A stretch of 64,000 nt of DNA from Plumapathes pennacea. Lineage: Eukaryota > Cnidaria > Anthozoa > Antipatharia > Myriopathidae. A program made the position numbers and the translations under genes. Numbering within the stretch: the first letter of the stretch is position 1; each line of letters starts with the position of its first letter. Shown piece after piece: positions 26,600 through 40,200 of the stretch. Under the pieces are notes generated by a model, which searched no databases, was not told where the DNA came from, and was given only the letters and a program-made list of their open reading frames with translations. Location: assembly GCA_964036295.1 (NCBI GenBank), contig OZ038463.1, forward strand, positions 28,259,069-28,323,068, written 5' to 3'.

Positions 26600-28140
26600 G
26601 CGCGTGCGCATATCACAGCGCCACGTCCATCCTCGCTCCAGACTTCCCACGGTATCTTTCAAACAGGTGCCTGCTTGCCAACAATAACAATAACCTCAAG
26701 AATATTAATCCGTTGTGAAGAGGACCCTCCCTTTCATGCATGGCTGGTTGGCACTTGTTGGCACAGTTCATTAGGTGGCTCAACAAACTGCGCGCCCGGT
26801 TTAGTGAGCTGACAGGAATAAACCCCAGCGCTAACGAACCACATGCAGCCTGAAGGCTCCGCTCTCTCCAGGGACCTGGAGACGCACTGGAGAGCGGCTG
26901 AGTTTTACATCTGATTAAGCTACCAATCACCAAATTCTTCTCACTGTAAGATATATCTGAGGTGAGAGATAGAAAAGAGAATATTGAAGTTGATCACAGG
27001 GGAGTTCGCCGATAGAGAATAGTCAACCAATTTTCTCTCACTTCACTCCCATATATTGGCTTTACGGGGATGTGCCGCTCAACAGGGTATACTTTTCGCG
27101 CTCCGACTCTGGAACAGGGTATACAAATCACCGTTTCTGTCTGGAACAGGGTGTATTTTTCGTTCAGTCTGGCCTGGAGCAAAGTCGATATTTCTTCCTG
27201 CCTTTCTTTATGCCTTCCTTTGCGTTTTTCACCCGTCCACATGTACACGGATAAACATCGTATTCAAAAGTTTCCATTCTTGAGAGCGCTTGAAAAGTTT
27301 CCGTTCACCGGATACGTGTGGACGGAAGGACAATCCGCAAAGTTTGCGTTTTCGTAGAAAAACAGATACGTGTGGACGGAGTCTTAGTGATTAGTATGTC
27401 GTTCCCGCCAGGGGCTATCAGCTAAACCATTTCAGAGCAAAATAACTGCAAAATTAATCCATTTATCAGTCACAAGAAGGAGCATATCCGAAGTATTTAA
27501 TTATTCAAAGTATTCCTGGTTTCAGCACGTGCGAGTGGCCGAACTCAAAGACTGAAAGTTTAGCCCGGACTGGACCCGATTAAATTTTTATATTATTTTC
27601 TGATTTTTAAAAGAAGGCCAATCAGTTTTCTTGGCTGGTATGCTCCCCCGGGAAATAAAGACTCCTTTTTTTTATCAAGTGATATTAGGCACGTTGGAAC
27701 CGAAAACTTGGCGGCCTCGTGGTCTTGTGTTCTCCCAACTTCCCGCGTGTTTAGATCAGGCTCTATTACACGGAAACGCGTTATAACATATTTCTTAAAT
27801 ATATCATGCTACTCTGTCTTATGTCTTGTATTCTTAATGTATTGTTGCTGCGAATGTTGTTGTTGTTATTGTTGTTGTTGTAAGTTTTTGTTTCTTGTGT
27901 TGTGTAAAATTGCGGTTAAAACTGAACTAGCTTCGACACCAAAATTAAGGAGGTACTACTCTGCCTTCTATCTTTCTAAACTAAACCTTTAGTACCCCTC
28001 AGGCTTCCGGAATATTTGTAGTGTGGACGAGTCCGGGCATGCCCAGAAAAGTCACGCCACAGTCAACTTTCTTGTTCAAGATGGTGCGGCTTCCATAAAA
28101 GGCAAGCCTTTTAAACATCCTATTGTTCTTGACAGCTGAC
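26600..28140. other. Intergenic region between RAB2 and the pocket-protein gene, repeat-rich
   Basis: At 26830-26910 a small inverted repeat surrounds CTCCGCTCTCTCCAGGGACC, of a kind that gives long spurious frames on the minus strand. At 27059-27180 there is a GGGTAT-type copy (ACAGGGTATACTTTT). At 27235-27385 the motif ACGTGTGGACGGA/CGTCCACATGTACACG appears as degenerate inverted ends. A GTT-rich microsatellite lies at about 27840-27880. No gene is supported. Confidence 0.5.
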
Positions 28141-28162
28141 GCGCGGTTGTCATGACGAATGG

Positions 28163-28198
28163 CCAATTCCTAATTTGGCGCGCGTCACATTTTCCCGC
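28163..28198 (+). promoter_or_regulatory. CCAAT box and two E2F-type sites upstream of the pocket-protein gene
   Basis: CCAAT at 28163-28167, TTTGGCGC at 28174-28181 and TTTCCCGC at 28191-28198 lie 55-90 bp before the start codon. The last two fit the E2F consensus TTTSSCGC. Vertebrate RB-family genes are themselves E2F targets, so the arrangement suggests the same feedback here. Binding is inferred. Confidence 0.6.
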
Positions 28199-28252
28199 CA
28201 TTTCGGCTTTCTGCTACGTTTTCGGTTGAACGTGAAAAGGATTTCGCTGGAA

Positions 28253-31200
28253 ATGGCAAATTCCAGTGACGATGACGACTTGACTTCCTCCGACAGGTTT
28301 GAAAACCTCTGTCGAGAGCTTAATATGGACGAAGAAACAGCTGGAGAAGCCTGGAGTTCGTATGAAAGGATCAGCAGAAATTACACACTGGAGGTTCGTT
28401 ACATGTTACAGGTCGTTCATTTCGGCGTTTCGTGTGCGTTTCAGGCTGCTTCTTGCCCGAGAAGTTGCAACTGTATGAGAAATATTAATCTTGACTCTCC
28501 TAGGGCGATATTATACACTGGCTTTCTTGTGCCTTGTACGTGGCTTGCCGGAAGAGTGTGGTACCGACCGTTGATAGCGCCGGGACAGTGGAAGGGAATT
28601 GTGTGTCGCTTACAAGGCTATTGCGGGCGGCAAAACTTAGGTAGATAATCGTTTTTGAAGTTTGAATCTCATGTTAAATCTGTACTAGAGGTTTTTCTCT
28701 TCCCAGCTGATTTGTAGCTGTGACTGTTTTGTGTTCATTCCAGTCTTATCCAGTTCTTCAGCAAGATGAAGAAATGGCTAGACATGTCGAACGCTTCTGG
28801 AGAATTCAGAAAGAAGATCGAGCTTCTGGAGAGAAATTTCCACGTTTCAACCGTCATTTTCAAGAAGTATCAACCTATATTTTTAGAAATCTTCAAGAAT
28901 CCGAGAGATGACACCGTTAAATCTCAAAGGAGCCGAAAGCCAAGGTAAAACACAAGACTTGCTCAAATGAAAACAATGAAAAAAACTCCAACGTGTGTTA
29001 GCTTTCAGACAATGCATTTGTTGTAAGACCATTCGTCAAAACTCAGGTGATTCAAAAGCAGGCACGACTGAATGTAGGTTTTTGTAGGAACCCTTGTGGA
29101 ATATTTATATTTATCGTCCATGTCTTTGTTCATTTTATCACGCGCCTTGGGGTTTAACTCGTGTCTTTCATATTCGCAGGAAACAACCCTGTTCGATCGG
29201 GGACGTATTTTCGTTTTGCTGGACCTTGTATGTGCAAGCGAAAGGTAAGACATGGGAAACTACTATGCGCTTGGTGGTTGAAGTTCATTTTTGTGTGCGG
29301 TATGTCGAGTTGTAAAACCCACTGTAGCTTGTCGTGCAGTATGCATTCGAGGTGTGATACGATTTTAGCGAATTTGGAAGACTGTGATGTGCATACAAAG
29401 GAGGCAAAACAATTTTTGGATTCAACTTTTGTTAAATGTATTGGAACTAGCCGTTTCTTTTAAGAGCCACGTATTGGGCTTGCAGATTACTATTTGAAAT
29501 TCACCACAAAGGAAAAAGGACCTCATTACAATTTTTCTTGGTACTTTGCATTTGGCTTAATAATTATGCAGTTGAGAGCAATATTAACTTGCAGTTGCTA
29601 AATCTCGTTTGTGTGTTACTATTAATAATGTAGTCTCTTGACCAAGTGGTTGGTCTGTGATGGAGAAATATTTTGCTCAAGTCTTTGTGCAGACAACCAA
29701 CAAGGTTGCTTTGACCACCAAATACAAAGACAGAGGGCAAAATGCTCCTAATTCATACAGACCGACCAGGCTTAGTTGTACAGATGGCTATTTTTTATAA
29801 CTGAAATAAACAAATATAGGAGCAAACTATTCACATCATTTGGCAAAAAAAAAAATAAAAAATTACTGGTCTGTATGGAAATATATGGAACAACCCAAGC
29901 AGTCTGATTGGCTGCAAGAAGCAAGTCGGAGTGCATGTTCTAATGTAATAATTACGGTTAATGTCACTGCTCCTTATTATATCAATACAAGACACACATT
30001 GGCATAAGGGGGGTACACAGCCCTGCTGTATATCTGGCAAGGTGACTTGGTTGCACAACCCTTGAAACTTCCCCTATCTCCCCATTAGCTTGAGGATAGG
30101 GCAAGTGTATTGGTAGGTCTTGATTTTTATAGCAGAGCCTCACTTATCTCCCCATCACTGTGAGCTGAGACCATAGGTCAGCTTGTGCTGCATCGAACAA
30201 GAGTATTGGCAGCTGTGCAGATTTAATTGCAAAAGCAGGAAGTGACCCAGTTTATTGAAAATCAAACAAAGTAAAGGGTGGGAAATTAGCAAAGCACTGA
30301 CAGCAGGTTTACTTAGAGATGCACAGTGTTGGGCATAAATAACACGTGCATTTACATTACATTAAAATAAATATGCAATTATGCTTTTTGTAAGATTATT
30401 TTTGTATGAGGAATTGCACTAGCTTGCAAGAGAAGTTTATATGGGACACAGGATTTCATATTGGGGTCTAAGCGATATTTTTGGGGGTCCAGGCCTAATA
30501 CATATCTGTGACATACACATACTTACCTGTTAACCATGGGTATGCTGGTATCCGTGCAATAGCATGTACATGTACAGGGCCAATTAAAATTACATCTCTT
30601 AATTTGTTACTTTAGTAAGGGGTTCAAGCTTCCATGCAGAGAGCTATTTCTGCTAGTGTGACTGACAAAGTTACAAATTGGAAACCTAATTAATAGCAAA
30701 AGCCAAGTATGGCAAAAAAATGTCAAGAGGTGTGAATTGGAACTGCTGATGTTTGTCTTATGCAAGCCTAATTCATCTGCTTGTAATTTTCATATTTGTC
30801 CTCCAATTGGGCCCCATGCATAACAGCAGTTGTGTGAAAACTGCATACCAACTACATTTCAGTTGGTAATTCAAAGCTTTTACAGGTAACACTGTATTTT
30901 CTTGCTGCAGGTAACTTTCCTGCCATAAGTGACGACCTGGTGAATTCTTATCACCTCTTGCTCTGCTGCCTGGACCTGCTGTTCACCAATGCATTTCTTG
31001 CCAAAAACCGTAATAACCTCTTGAATCCAGAGTTTGAAGGTATCTACAATAAAAAGTGATAATGCTATGTTTGTTTACTTTTTATACATGCATGTATACA
31101 ATAATGAAGAAACACCTCAAATTGTAGATTTTTCCTTATTACGTGCAAAGATCAAAGTCATGTGGTATCTGTTTCTTTTTTTGCCCAAAACATGAAAAGT

Positions 31201-34200
31201 GCAGCATAGATAGCATTAAGTCAAGCAGGACAGAAAATGGAGAGAAAAATGAAAAACATGACATATCATGGATTCAAACTCTTGATTAGAGTCAAAATTT
31301 CCAAGAAAAACTTTGATAATTCTGAGAAAACTTGACCTTTTCCAGGTCTTCTGGATACTTAGCCTGCGAAAACAGACAAATTTTCTGCCTGTTGCTTTGC
31401 AAGGTTGAAAAATACCATACACCCATACCCACCCTGTATGTGAAACCAAGCTGACAGACGACTTCCATGGCATCATAGGCTGTCTCAAGAGCGACCAATC
31501 AGAAACCATGAAAGAATGGTTTTTCCTTCATTTTATTTCTTGATTTTTGAAAGCTAAATTCTGACTGGACAAAGTCTGTGATGTCAGGGAAGTAGTTTGT
31601 CAGCTTTGGTTTTGCAGACAGTTTTTTTCTTCTTTTTTGGCCTTGCAAAGCAATAGCAGAAAACCTGTCTGTTGTCAAGGCTACTAGATCCTTGGCTAGT
31701 TTCTCTGGGTTTTCCAATGCACAAGAAATGCTAGTACACTGTACAGTATGTGCAAAATATATTTCTAAATGGATTGTCTTGACCATTTTGCATTTTGTGT
31801 AGTTTGTAAGTGACTTGGAAAAGTCAAAGGGCTTTCACCCACTTGGTCCTTCCAAGTTTGCCTTGTTCTTGCTCCTCTTGTTGATCATTACCTGTGAGTT
31901 ATTCTTTCTGTCTGCTTACACTAAGGTCTTCCTTCAGACTTCAAGGTCGGCAGCAAGGATTCCAAGACATCTGGTAATGTTCCTTGCATAGTGGAGAGGC
32001 TGTGTAACAAGCATCAAGGTATATTGATAATGATGACGACCATCTCAATAGACAATGCCCAGTGCAAAATACAGAATGTTAATGTAATATTGAAAAAAAC
32101 ATGAAAACAGACATTCAACAGCAAGATCAGAAAAACAGATTGAATTATGGCAGAATTTATTGGCATGGGTTCACCTGAAGTTTTATACAGGGAATGTATA
32201 AACTAAAAATTTACATTAAATCAGAATGTTAGTTGGGCCCCTACTTTTTGGAAGAGGGGGGTCCTTTTGAAATCCTTGGTACTGTACATTTTACTGTAGG
32301 TAGTTACCATATTAATTTGTTTTCTCATGCTAATAGACCTATTTTTTTTATTAGGAATTGTCCTGGAAGCTAAGGGTATAAAAGAGCATTACTGGAAACC
32401 ATTTGTGCAGAAGTTGTTTGGGAAAAAGGTAGATTACAGTAGTGTATCTTGTTTTATGGTATTCCAGCCTGTGAACACACCCTCAAGGCACTTAGGGAAT
32501 GCTTCTAAAAATTGGCACTGGATTATGTTGCTGTACTATTAGTAATAAATTACTTGTCATCTGTTGTGTGGTATTCATGTTTATTATCATTGTATTCTGA
32601 TAGGTTCTAAAAGGCAATGAGGAAACACTGTCAGGAATTTTAGACCAGGGAAACTTTGAAGCCAACTGGTAAGCAAACTTACAATACCTATTTCCTGGAA
32701 ATGTTTGTGACTTAACATTTCCACATAATTAATCATCAAAGCATTAGATCAGAGAGAGGGTTGAGAGGAACAAGAAAACAACAAAGCTTCCAGCTGACAC
32801 AGAAAATGTCTTCCTTCTAAAGAAACAACCCTTGTGCATGTGTCACAAGCTTTTTTGTTGTTACCTTATATCCATTTGGACATCTCTTATTTTAGTTGAA
32901 TGGTTTGAAGTTAGAGTTCCTGCTTTTTGGCTAGTTTGAGTGTTTGTTCCAACTTCCAACTCTGGGGATAAACATTTTTTAATTTGCATGCAACCCTTGA
33001 GAAGTTATAACACTATAGTTTTGTTTTTGAAATATAACTTATTGCAAAATCTTTTTGCCCTGGCCTTTTTAGCAAAGCTATCAACAAAGAATACGAAGAG
33101 TATGTGCTATCCGCTGGGGACTTTGATGAAAGAATTTTCCTTGGCGAGGAAGCGCACCTTGAAATTGGCACACCAGCCAAATCATTTGGGATTTTCTCTG
33201 ACGTGGATGAAAAGCAAAGGTAACATGTGGTAAAAATGGTTGAGTGCTAAAAGCACAAACTGCTAATTGTTCTGGGGGCATTCAAAGGATTTTGAAATCC
33301 AATTGGTCTAAAGTAGTGATTTCCTAGGGCATTGAGTATATGTTCAGGTACTGTATGTTGTAGGTTACTGGAGCAAGCAAAATGAATACTGATCACAAAT
33401 ATCTAGTTTTGGCAGGGAAATCATGTTCTTTTTGTCCTGTCTATTAATTAAGTTTACAGTATTTTTTTCTTTCTTGACAGAATGGGACTAAAACGGAATC
33501 TCCAAGAACATTTCTCCAAGGTGAATTATAAGTCTCCTGTATCAATTTAGTTACTGATCAAAAAAAAAAAAAATTGGTTGAATATTGCAATGCCAGGTTT
33601 TGAACCTTTGCTGTGATACTGAAGTTGCACATGAGCCTTGTGAGAACTCCTGAGAGTATCATAGTTTTAGTTAGATCTCTATATAATATTACGCTTAGCA
33701 ACCGCTGACCTGGCTACTGTGTTCAAGATGCTCAAAATGGATTAAATATTTTATTAAATATTTCTGTGCCTGTATGCATCTTGGTAGATATAGTAAAAGG
33801 TTTGTTTTAACTGGATATTTTATGTTATTGTTGTAGACAAGAAGTCTGGCCCCACAGACCCCACTGACAGGCAGGAGATATTTGAAGGAAAAAGATCCAA
33901 GGTAATAAAACAATAACTTGAAACAATGGAAATGCATCTACACTTCCCCTCTTTCTGATACATTACCATGTTATGAGTACATTCCTCTCAAATACATTTT
34001 AGATTTCTGTGGTTTTACTCCAACATACATGTATTTTTATGAAAATTGAGAAAGTATTCTTTCTGTTTTTATGCAAGTCCACCCTTGCCCTATTTCAGAC
34101 CAAAATATGCACTTTTCTGACTCTACTCCAAAATTTCCCCCCTTTCAGGCCTACAGGTACAGTGGAACCCTGCCTTATGGCCACCCTGTTATTACAGCCA

Positions 34201-37200
34201 CCACATTATTAGGGCTGCTTTCTTTTGTCCTGAGCAAAGAAACACCCAGTCATTTCCTTATCTGAAAACCCTGTTAATACACCCACATTTTTATGTCCCG
34301 ATAGTGGTCGTATTTAAATAGGGTTCCACAGTGTATACCAAAATTTGCACCCTATTTCATGATACCCTGATTCTGACAAAACCCTGGAGACTCCCCCTCT
34401 CTCTTGGGGCTATATATATAAATACATGTTGGAATGTACTTACACTTTATGCAAATTAGTTTATCCATTCATGTTTGTGTATACAATGAAAATAATGTAA
34501 GGTCCATAAATAGCTTTCCTTGTTTACTTCTTCAGGGTCACCCCTGTATCAACAGCTACCCAGTCAGTCAGTCGGCTCCAAGCCCTGCTGTCTGGACTCA
34601 AACCTGACCCTAGTGACAGCCTGCTTAAAATCTTTCAGTATGTTTTACTTTACTTGTGTATATCTGGGAGTTTACAGTTATATTTGAAGAACAAACTGAC
34701 GAAATAGTCCATCATTATCACTCGAATGAAAAAAACAATCCAACACAAGGATCAAATTTTATAAAGCATTTAAAGCTTGATCGATCTATTTGTTAAAATT
34801 ACTGAAGTGTTTTTTTTTTTTTTTTTTTTTTTCAAACTCCTTGGACAGTTTGAGTCCTGGCCCTACAAGGGTGTCCAAGACACTCCATATGAGTCCAATG
34901 GACAACTAGGAAGCCAAGAAATGTCTGATAGACAGACAGAGGAATTAGTGCTTAGACTCTTAGCCAAAGTCTAAATCTAACCAATGGACAAACTGATGTC
35001 TGTCAGACCTATCGGATGATGTCAGATAGACCAAATAGAGATAGAATGAGTGAAAATATCCTAATATCATGCCTGCAGGCCTCTAATATGGCATCCATCA
35101 CACTAATAAGTGTCTATACATCCCATACAGTGTTGTTCATTTTTGGGTTCAAATTGTTTTCCAGGGGATGTTCACAAAATCCTCAACAAGCAATTGAAAC
35201 TCGAGTAGAGGAACTTGGGGAAGTTTTCTTGCGTGATTACATTCAGGTAAGATAATATGTTTGTATGGACACTCTTACAATATATTCCATACAGAATTCC
35301 TCCATTTATAATAATACAGCATTGCAGCTGCTTGTAAGCTCCATTTTTTTTGTGCCTCTGTGCTTACTTCACAATAAGTAAGGGGAAGAAGAGGGACTGC
35401 TTGTACTCAACTGAAGGCCCTGGTTGCTAGAATGCTAGAATGTAGAATGTTGAAGTTTATTTTCTTTTTGTCCATATTATTCTACTTCTGATTAACAAAA
35501 TAGTTTAGAGTTTCTCTGCAGTTCGTGCATTTGACTAACTATTCTCTTATAACAGCCTTCTGCTGACAGACCGGATTCACCCTGCTCCACAAGGGAGTTT
35601 GCTTCAAAACGTCTTAAACTGGCCCAAGTTCTTTATTACAAAGTGAGTCACACCCATTGTGTTTCTTCTACAAAGGGGTTATTACATGGGAAGGAGTGCA
35701 ATATGACAGTATTTTTACTAGTTGAGTTCTATTAATTTAAAATATATGTGTAGTTTGTGTTGTACTCATGAAAGTCTGTCTTAGCCTGGCTGTCATGACA
35801 TGATTGACTTTCAGGGAGGACAAAAATCATGCATGGGGACAAGTATGGGAATCAAGATGATGGGAGAATAAGGAGTCAGGAGGGGGTGGGGACAAAGGAA
35901 TTAATTTTAGGCTGCTTTAGTAGGTCATGCTTTTTTCATTTATGCATATCAATGTTGTTTGTTTTGCTATAGGTTTTGGAAAATGTGGTTCTATCTGAGA
36001 AGAAAAGGCTGCAAGGACAACTGGATGTCACGGTAAAATGCACTGTGCACAAAAATAACCCAAAAATCCTGTTTATTTCATTATTTTCAATATTTACCTC
36101 TGTTATACATGCATCAAGAGTTCTGGGTAGGTTTGGCTCAAAAAAGTAAGCACCAACTCCACAATATCTGCCATTTTGCACTTCACGCTTAGAGCTTAGT
36201 CAACTTCTATCCATTCTAAAATGTACACAACTGCCAAGTCCCAGCGTGGACTCTAGCCTTGAGCCAAACCTACCCAGAATACAGTGCGATCCAACCAAAA
36301 GTTGAAACTTTTGATGCATGTATTGTCAGTCCTTATGATGCACGTATACATAATATTATGTTTTTCATTACATTAGACCAATAGCCAACTACCACCAGCT
36401 CTAAAAGAAAGAACAAGTTTAACTCTGTTTTGTTTTTGTTTTTATTTTTGTTTTAATTGCCAAAACTTGCATTATTGGAGTAGTATGGTAGAGGGCAAGG
36501 ATAGGAGTTAAAACAGTCTTGGTCAACTGTCGCCCGACTCCTTTGTCGATAGCTAGGCAACAAACTGTAGATCAATGCCCCACATGTAATGGATGTTGAC
36601 ATTGTACAACATGTCTTTCAGACCTTGTTGGAACAGGATGTGTTTCACCGCTCATTGCTTGCCTGTTGTTTGGAGATTGTTATATTTTCATACAATTCAC
36701 AGAGGTAAGTGATAAACCAACCAGAACCTTTAAGGGGTATGACTGTCTTCCTGGAATTGAAAATTTGGAATTGGAGAGTAGTTTCATAACTTTCTTCTGA
36801 ATACTAGGAAGTTCTCCCATGGTTGCAAGGGGGAGGGTAGTATGTCTCATAAATTTGGGTGGGAGTGTGCTGCCAGCTACTTCAGAGCACAATTGGGAGT
36901 ATACCCCCCCTCCTTCTTGAGGAAGTTTTCAAGAATTTCAGCATAAAAGCAACAGCACATAAGGATATACATATGAGGTCAGTGCTGCTGTTTCTCTCAT
37001 GCAATTATTGAATTAATTTACTATATTATATACTTTCAGAACTTTCCCTTGGATCATTGGAGTGTATAATGTTTGTGCCTATTACTTCTACAAGGTATGG
37101 TGACTAAATTTAAGCAATCCAGAAGGGAAAATAATGATATTGGGAGAACAGAGTGAACTATTTGAAATATTTGTCATAGACTCCTTTTTGTGTAAAATGA

Positions 37201-40200
37201 ATTTTTTTGAGATTATTTTTGAGAAATACCAGCATATCATGGGGTGAAGTTCAGTTTATTTTTCCAAACTCTCTCATCTAGACTGGTACAACCACCAAAA
37301 GACCAAATCTATGTCAATTAAAACATACTGTGTACCCAGCTGTCTGCATTGTGAATATACTGTAAATTATGTGAAGGACATCTACTCTAGTGCCATCACA
37401 GGTAATATTAAACACATATCAGTATAACATTACAGGTGGAGCAAGCTCTCAAATAAATTGTTCTTTGCCTCTCTGTCCCTCCTTTACCATTGCAAACCAA
37501 CTTAACTTGTGTATTGTGCTTCCAGGTAATTGAAGTGGTTATAAAAGCTGAAGATGGGCTGTCCCGTGACGTGGTGAAGCACCTTAACCATGTAAGTTCT
37601 GCAAGTTTATTTGTAAGAAAGTGCTTTTCAGACCTGAGTATACTGAACAACAATGTTTCTTTTTTTTTTTTTTTTTTTTTTTTTCTTCTTTTAGTAGCTG
37701 TTATTGAGTGTACCTTATATAATCAATTGACAAAATACAGCTACAGCCCTGGTTAAATGTAAATGTTGTTTGCTTGTTTCCTGCATGAGTGCCTAATATC
37801 CTGCTCACCTGCATGAATGTGAAATCTACCATTTCCCAGAAGAACATACTTTGGTGGTACACACTAAACATGCACTAAAAGGCATAATCTCACCTCATCA
37901 TGTTGGTTGAAGTTCTTCGACTCCCACCACAGGGCCACGCCGTTTGACCAAGTGGGCCCCACACCCCAGCCAAAATCTCCCATCATTTATTGGAAGTAAC
38001 TGGGTGCTTATTAGAAATATCAATATGACATACAAGGTACCATGAAGTATCCGCACAATGTGGCTGTGCATGTAACAGTAATGCTGCATATGAGCACAAA
38101 GTAAAAATCATGTTGCTAGGTGATACTTTTTAAACTTGCATTTTTTTAAACATACTTTTATTTTCAGATTGAAGAACAAATCCTTGAAAGTCTGGCGTGG
38201 AATCATGATTCTCCTCTGTGGTTAGTAATAAGTGGAGCTGAGTCAGTGCCGTCCTGTGAAGACGTCACAATACCAAGTTCAACAGAGTTGGCCCAGCCCA
38301 GCCAGCACCTGTTGGCATCACCCATAATTCACCCCAGAGTCCAACGTATTTGTGGTGAAGAAGGAACCTTATCCAAAAGAGGTAAAACTTAATATTGTCA
38401 GAAAATGTCCTGGTGATATTACAATATCTCCATTGATGATTTTATTTTAAGACAATCTAGAAAGTGTGTTGAAATGTGTTGGGTTTGCAGTATTATTTAG
38501 GAGCTACCATACCTCTGGCTTTTCACTTGACCCAAAATTAACCATGTTAATGAGATTTGTTTTGAGTACAATAAATGGAAAGAGAATTAAAAATCTGCAT
38601 TTTGAACTTGGGAGTGAAAGTGTTAAATCATGATGTTGCTGATACTTCGAAGTTTGGAAGTTTTATCGAAGATTTGAATGGGAAAAGTTGGCCCTCATGT
38701 CGTGATAGCATCAGGCTCTGTGCCTGTCATACAGCAATCACACTCATAAGACATTGTGTGTGCATTGTCAAGTTATTATCTTGAACATTGTCGTGATTCA
38801 TAAGCATCGAATCTGAGTAAAGAGCCACTCAAGATAGGTGTCCCACATAATTTTGTCTTGGATCATAGCATTACATAGCAAAGCAGTGATAATATTGTGT
38901 CCATAGTGTAAAAACACAGGGTTTGTACTGTGAATGTAGAAACTGTTATTCACAATTAATGCTCTCAATTAGTTTTAAGTTCCCCTGGATCGCCCTCAAT
39001 GCCATCAGCACATGAGCGCTTCACCTCACCAATCAGCTCCAGTGGAGCCCGGCGCAACTTGATGGCTAACTTCAGCACTCCTCCAACCACTACACCCAAT
39101 CAGAACAGCGCCGCTGTGTCTCAAGCTGGAGCTACATCCACAAGTAGATCATTCAATGTTGTGTCACAGCACACAAACACTACACCAGCAGGTAAACAGA
39201 TGTTTCAATATTGCTCTCTTTGTATAGCTGTTTGTAGACCCAAAACAAAAAAATGACAAAAGATGTGGTTGCTTGAAAAGTTTTGTTTTGAAATGAAACT
39301 GTGATCTGCCTGTGCAGTATTTTTCATTTGAACTTGCGTAAACCTCTGATCCAAGGCCATGAATTATGGAGAATCATAATCATGTTTGATCACGAGATAC
39401 AAATCGACGCAAGTCGATGCACGTTCTCAAACTTGCGCAGACTTACGTTTCATTTGGCCACCCGTTTGCGTGGACTTGCGTTGACTTGCAAATCGACGCA
39501 AGTTTCTCTTTTGCTTACCGACCATCAATATTGTTGCACTTTTTGATCATAAAGAGCGTCAAAGTAAAACCCTGCTACGAAACTTGCATGAGCTTGCATC
39601 GACTCTCATCTCGTTTGGCTTTAATCTTCTCAACCCCCAACCTGACAGCTGCAAGAGCTCTATATCTGCTCCATTTCTGACTTGTTGTGTTTCATGGCAG
39701 TGATAATCACTCCAGCAAGCGGCGGCTTTATTGTCAATGGAGTTGCCCAGGCTGTTGTTCTTCCGAACACCACCACCACAACTGTTCAAATGACGTCTCT
39801 ACCAGCAGGCAGTATCTCCAGCCTCGCCCCCACTACCGCTTCTGGCCCACGGCGAACAGGAGCTGTTCCTCTCAGCCCAAAAGCTGGGGGAAGTTCACCA
39901 GCAAAACCTAAAAAGACAGGCTCGTTGGCTCTCTTTTTTAGAAAGGTTTGTGAAGAAACTATGTAATATTACAGATGTATTATGTGATGAACAAGTGCCT
40001 TGACCTGTTTTTACGTTTTTAAAAGTGCAGCTCTTAAGGAAACTGAATGCAGTTTTTTATGTGGATTGTTTCACGATTTTAAGTGCAGTCTTAAGGTTAC
40101 CGTAAAGTTACGAAAGTGACGACCGCGACCCGAAAATAACGACCCCCCGAAAGTAGCGATAAATTTCACGGTTGTTAGTAAAATACTGCGACCCTCCGAA

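Noticed and set aside
26613-26933. 106-codon minus-strand frame upstream of RAB2
   Set aside because: It overlaps a small inverted repeat and has repeat-derived, low-complexity content with no domain or exon borders.
28175-28252. N-terminal extension of the pocket protein from a TTG
   Set aside because: TTG is not a normal start and the stretch contains the E2F-type promoter sites; the ATG at 28253 gives the family-like N-terminus.
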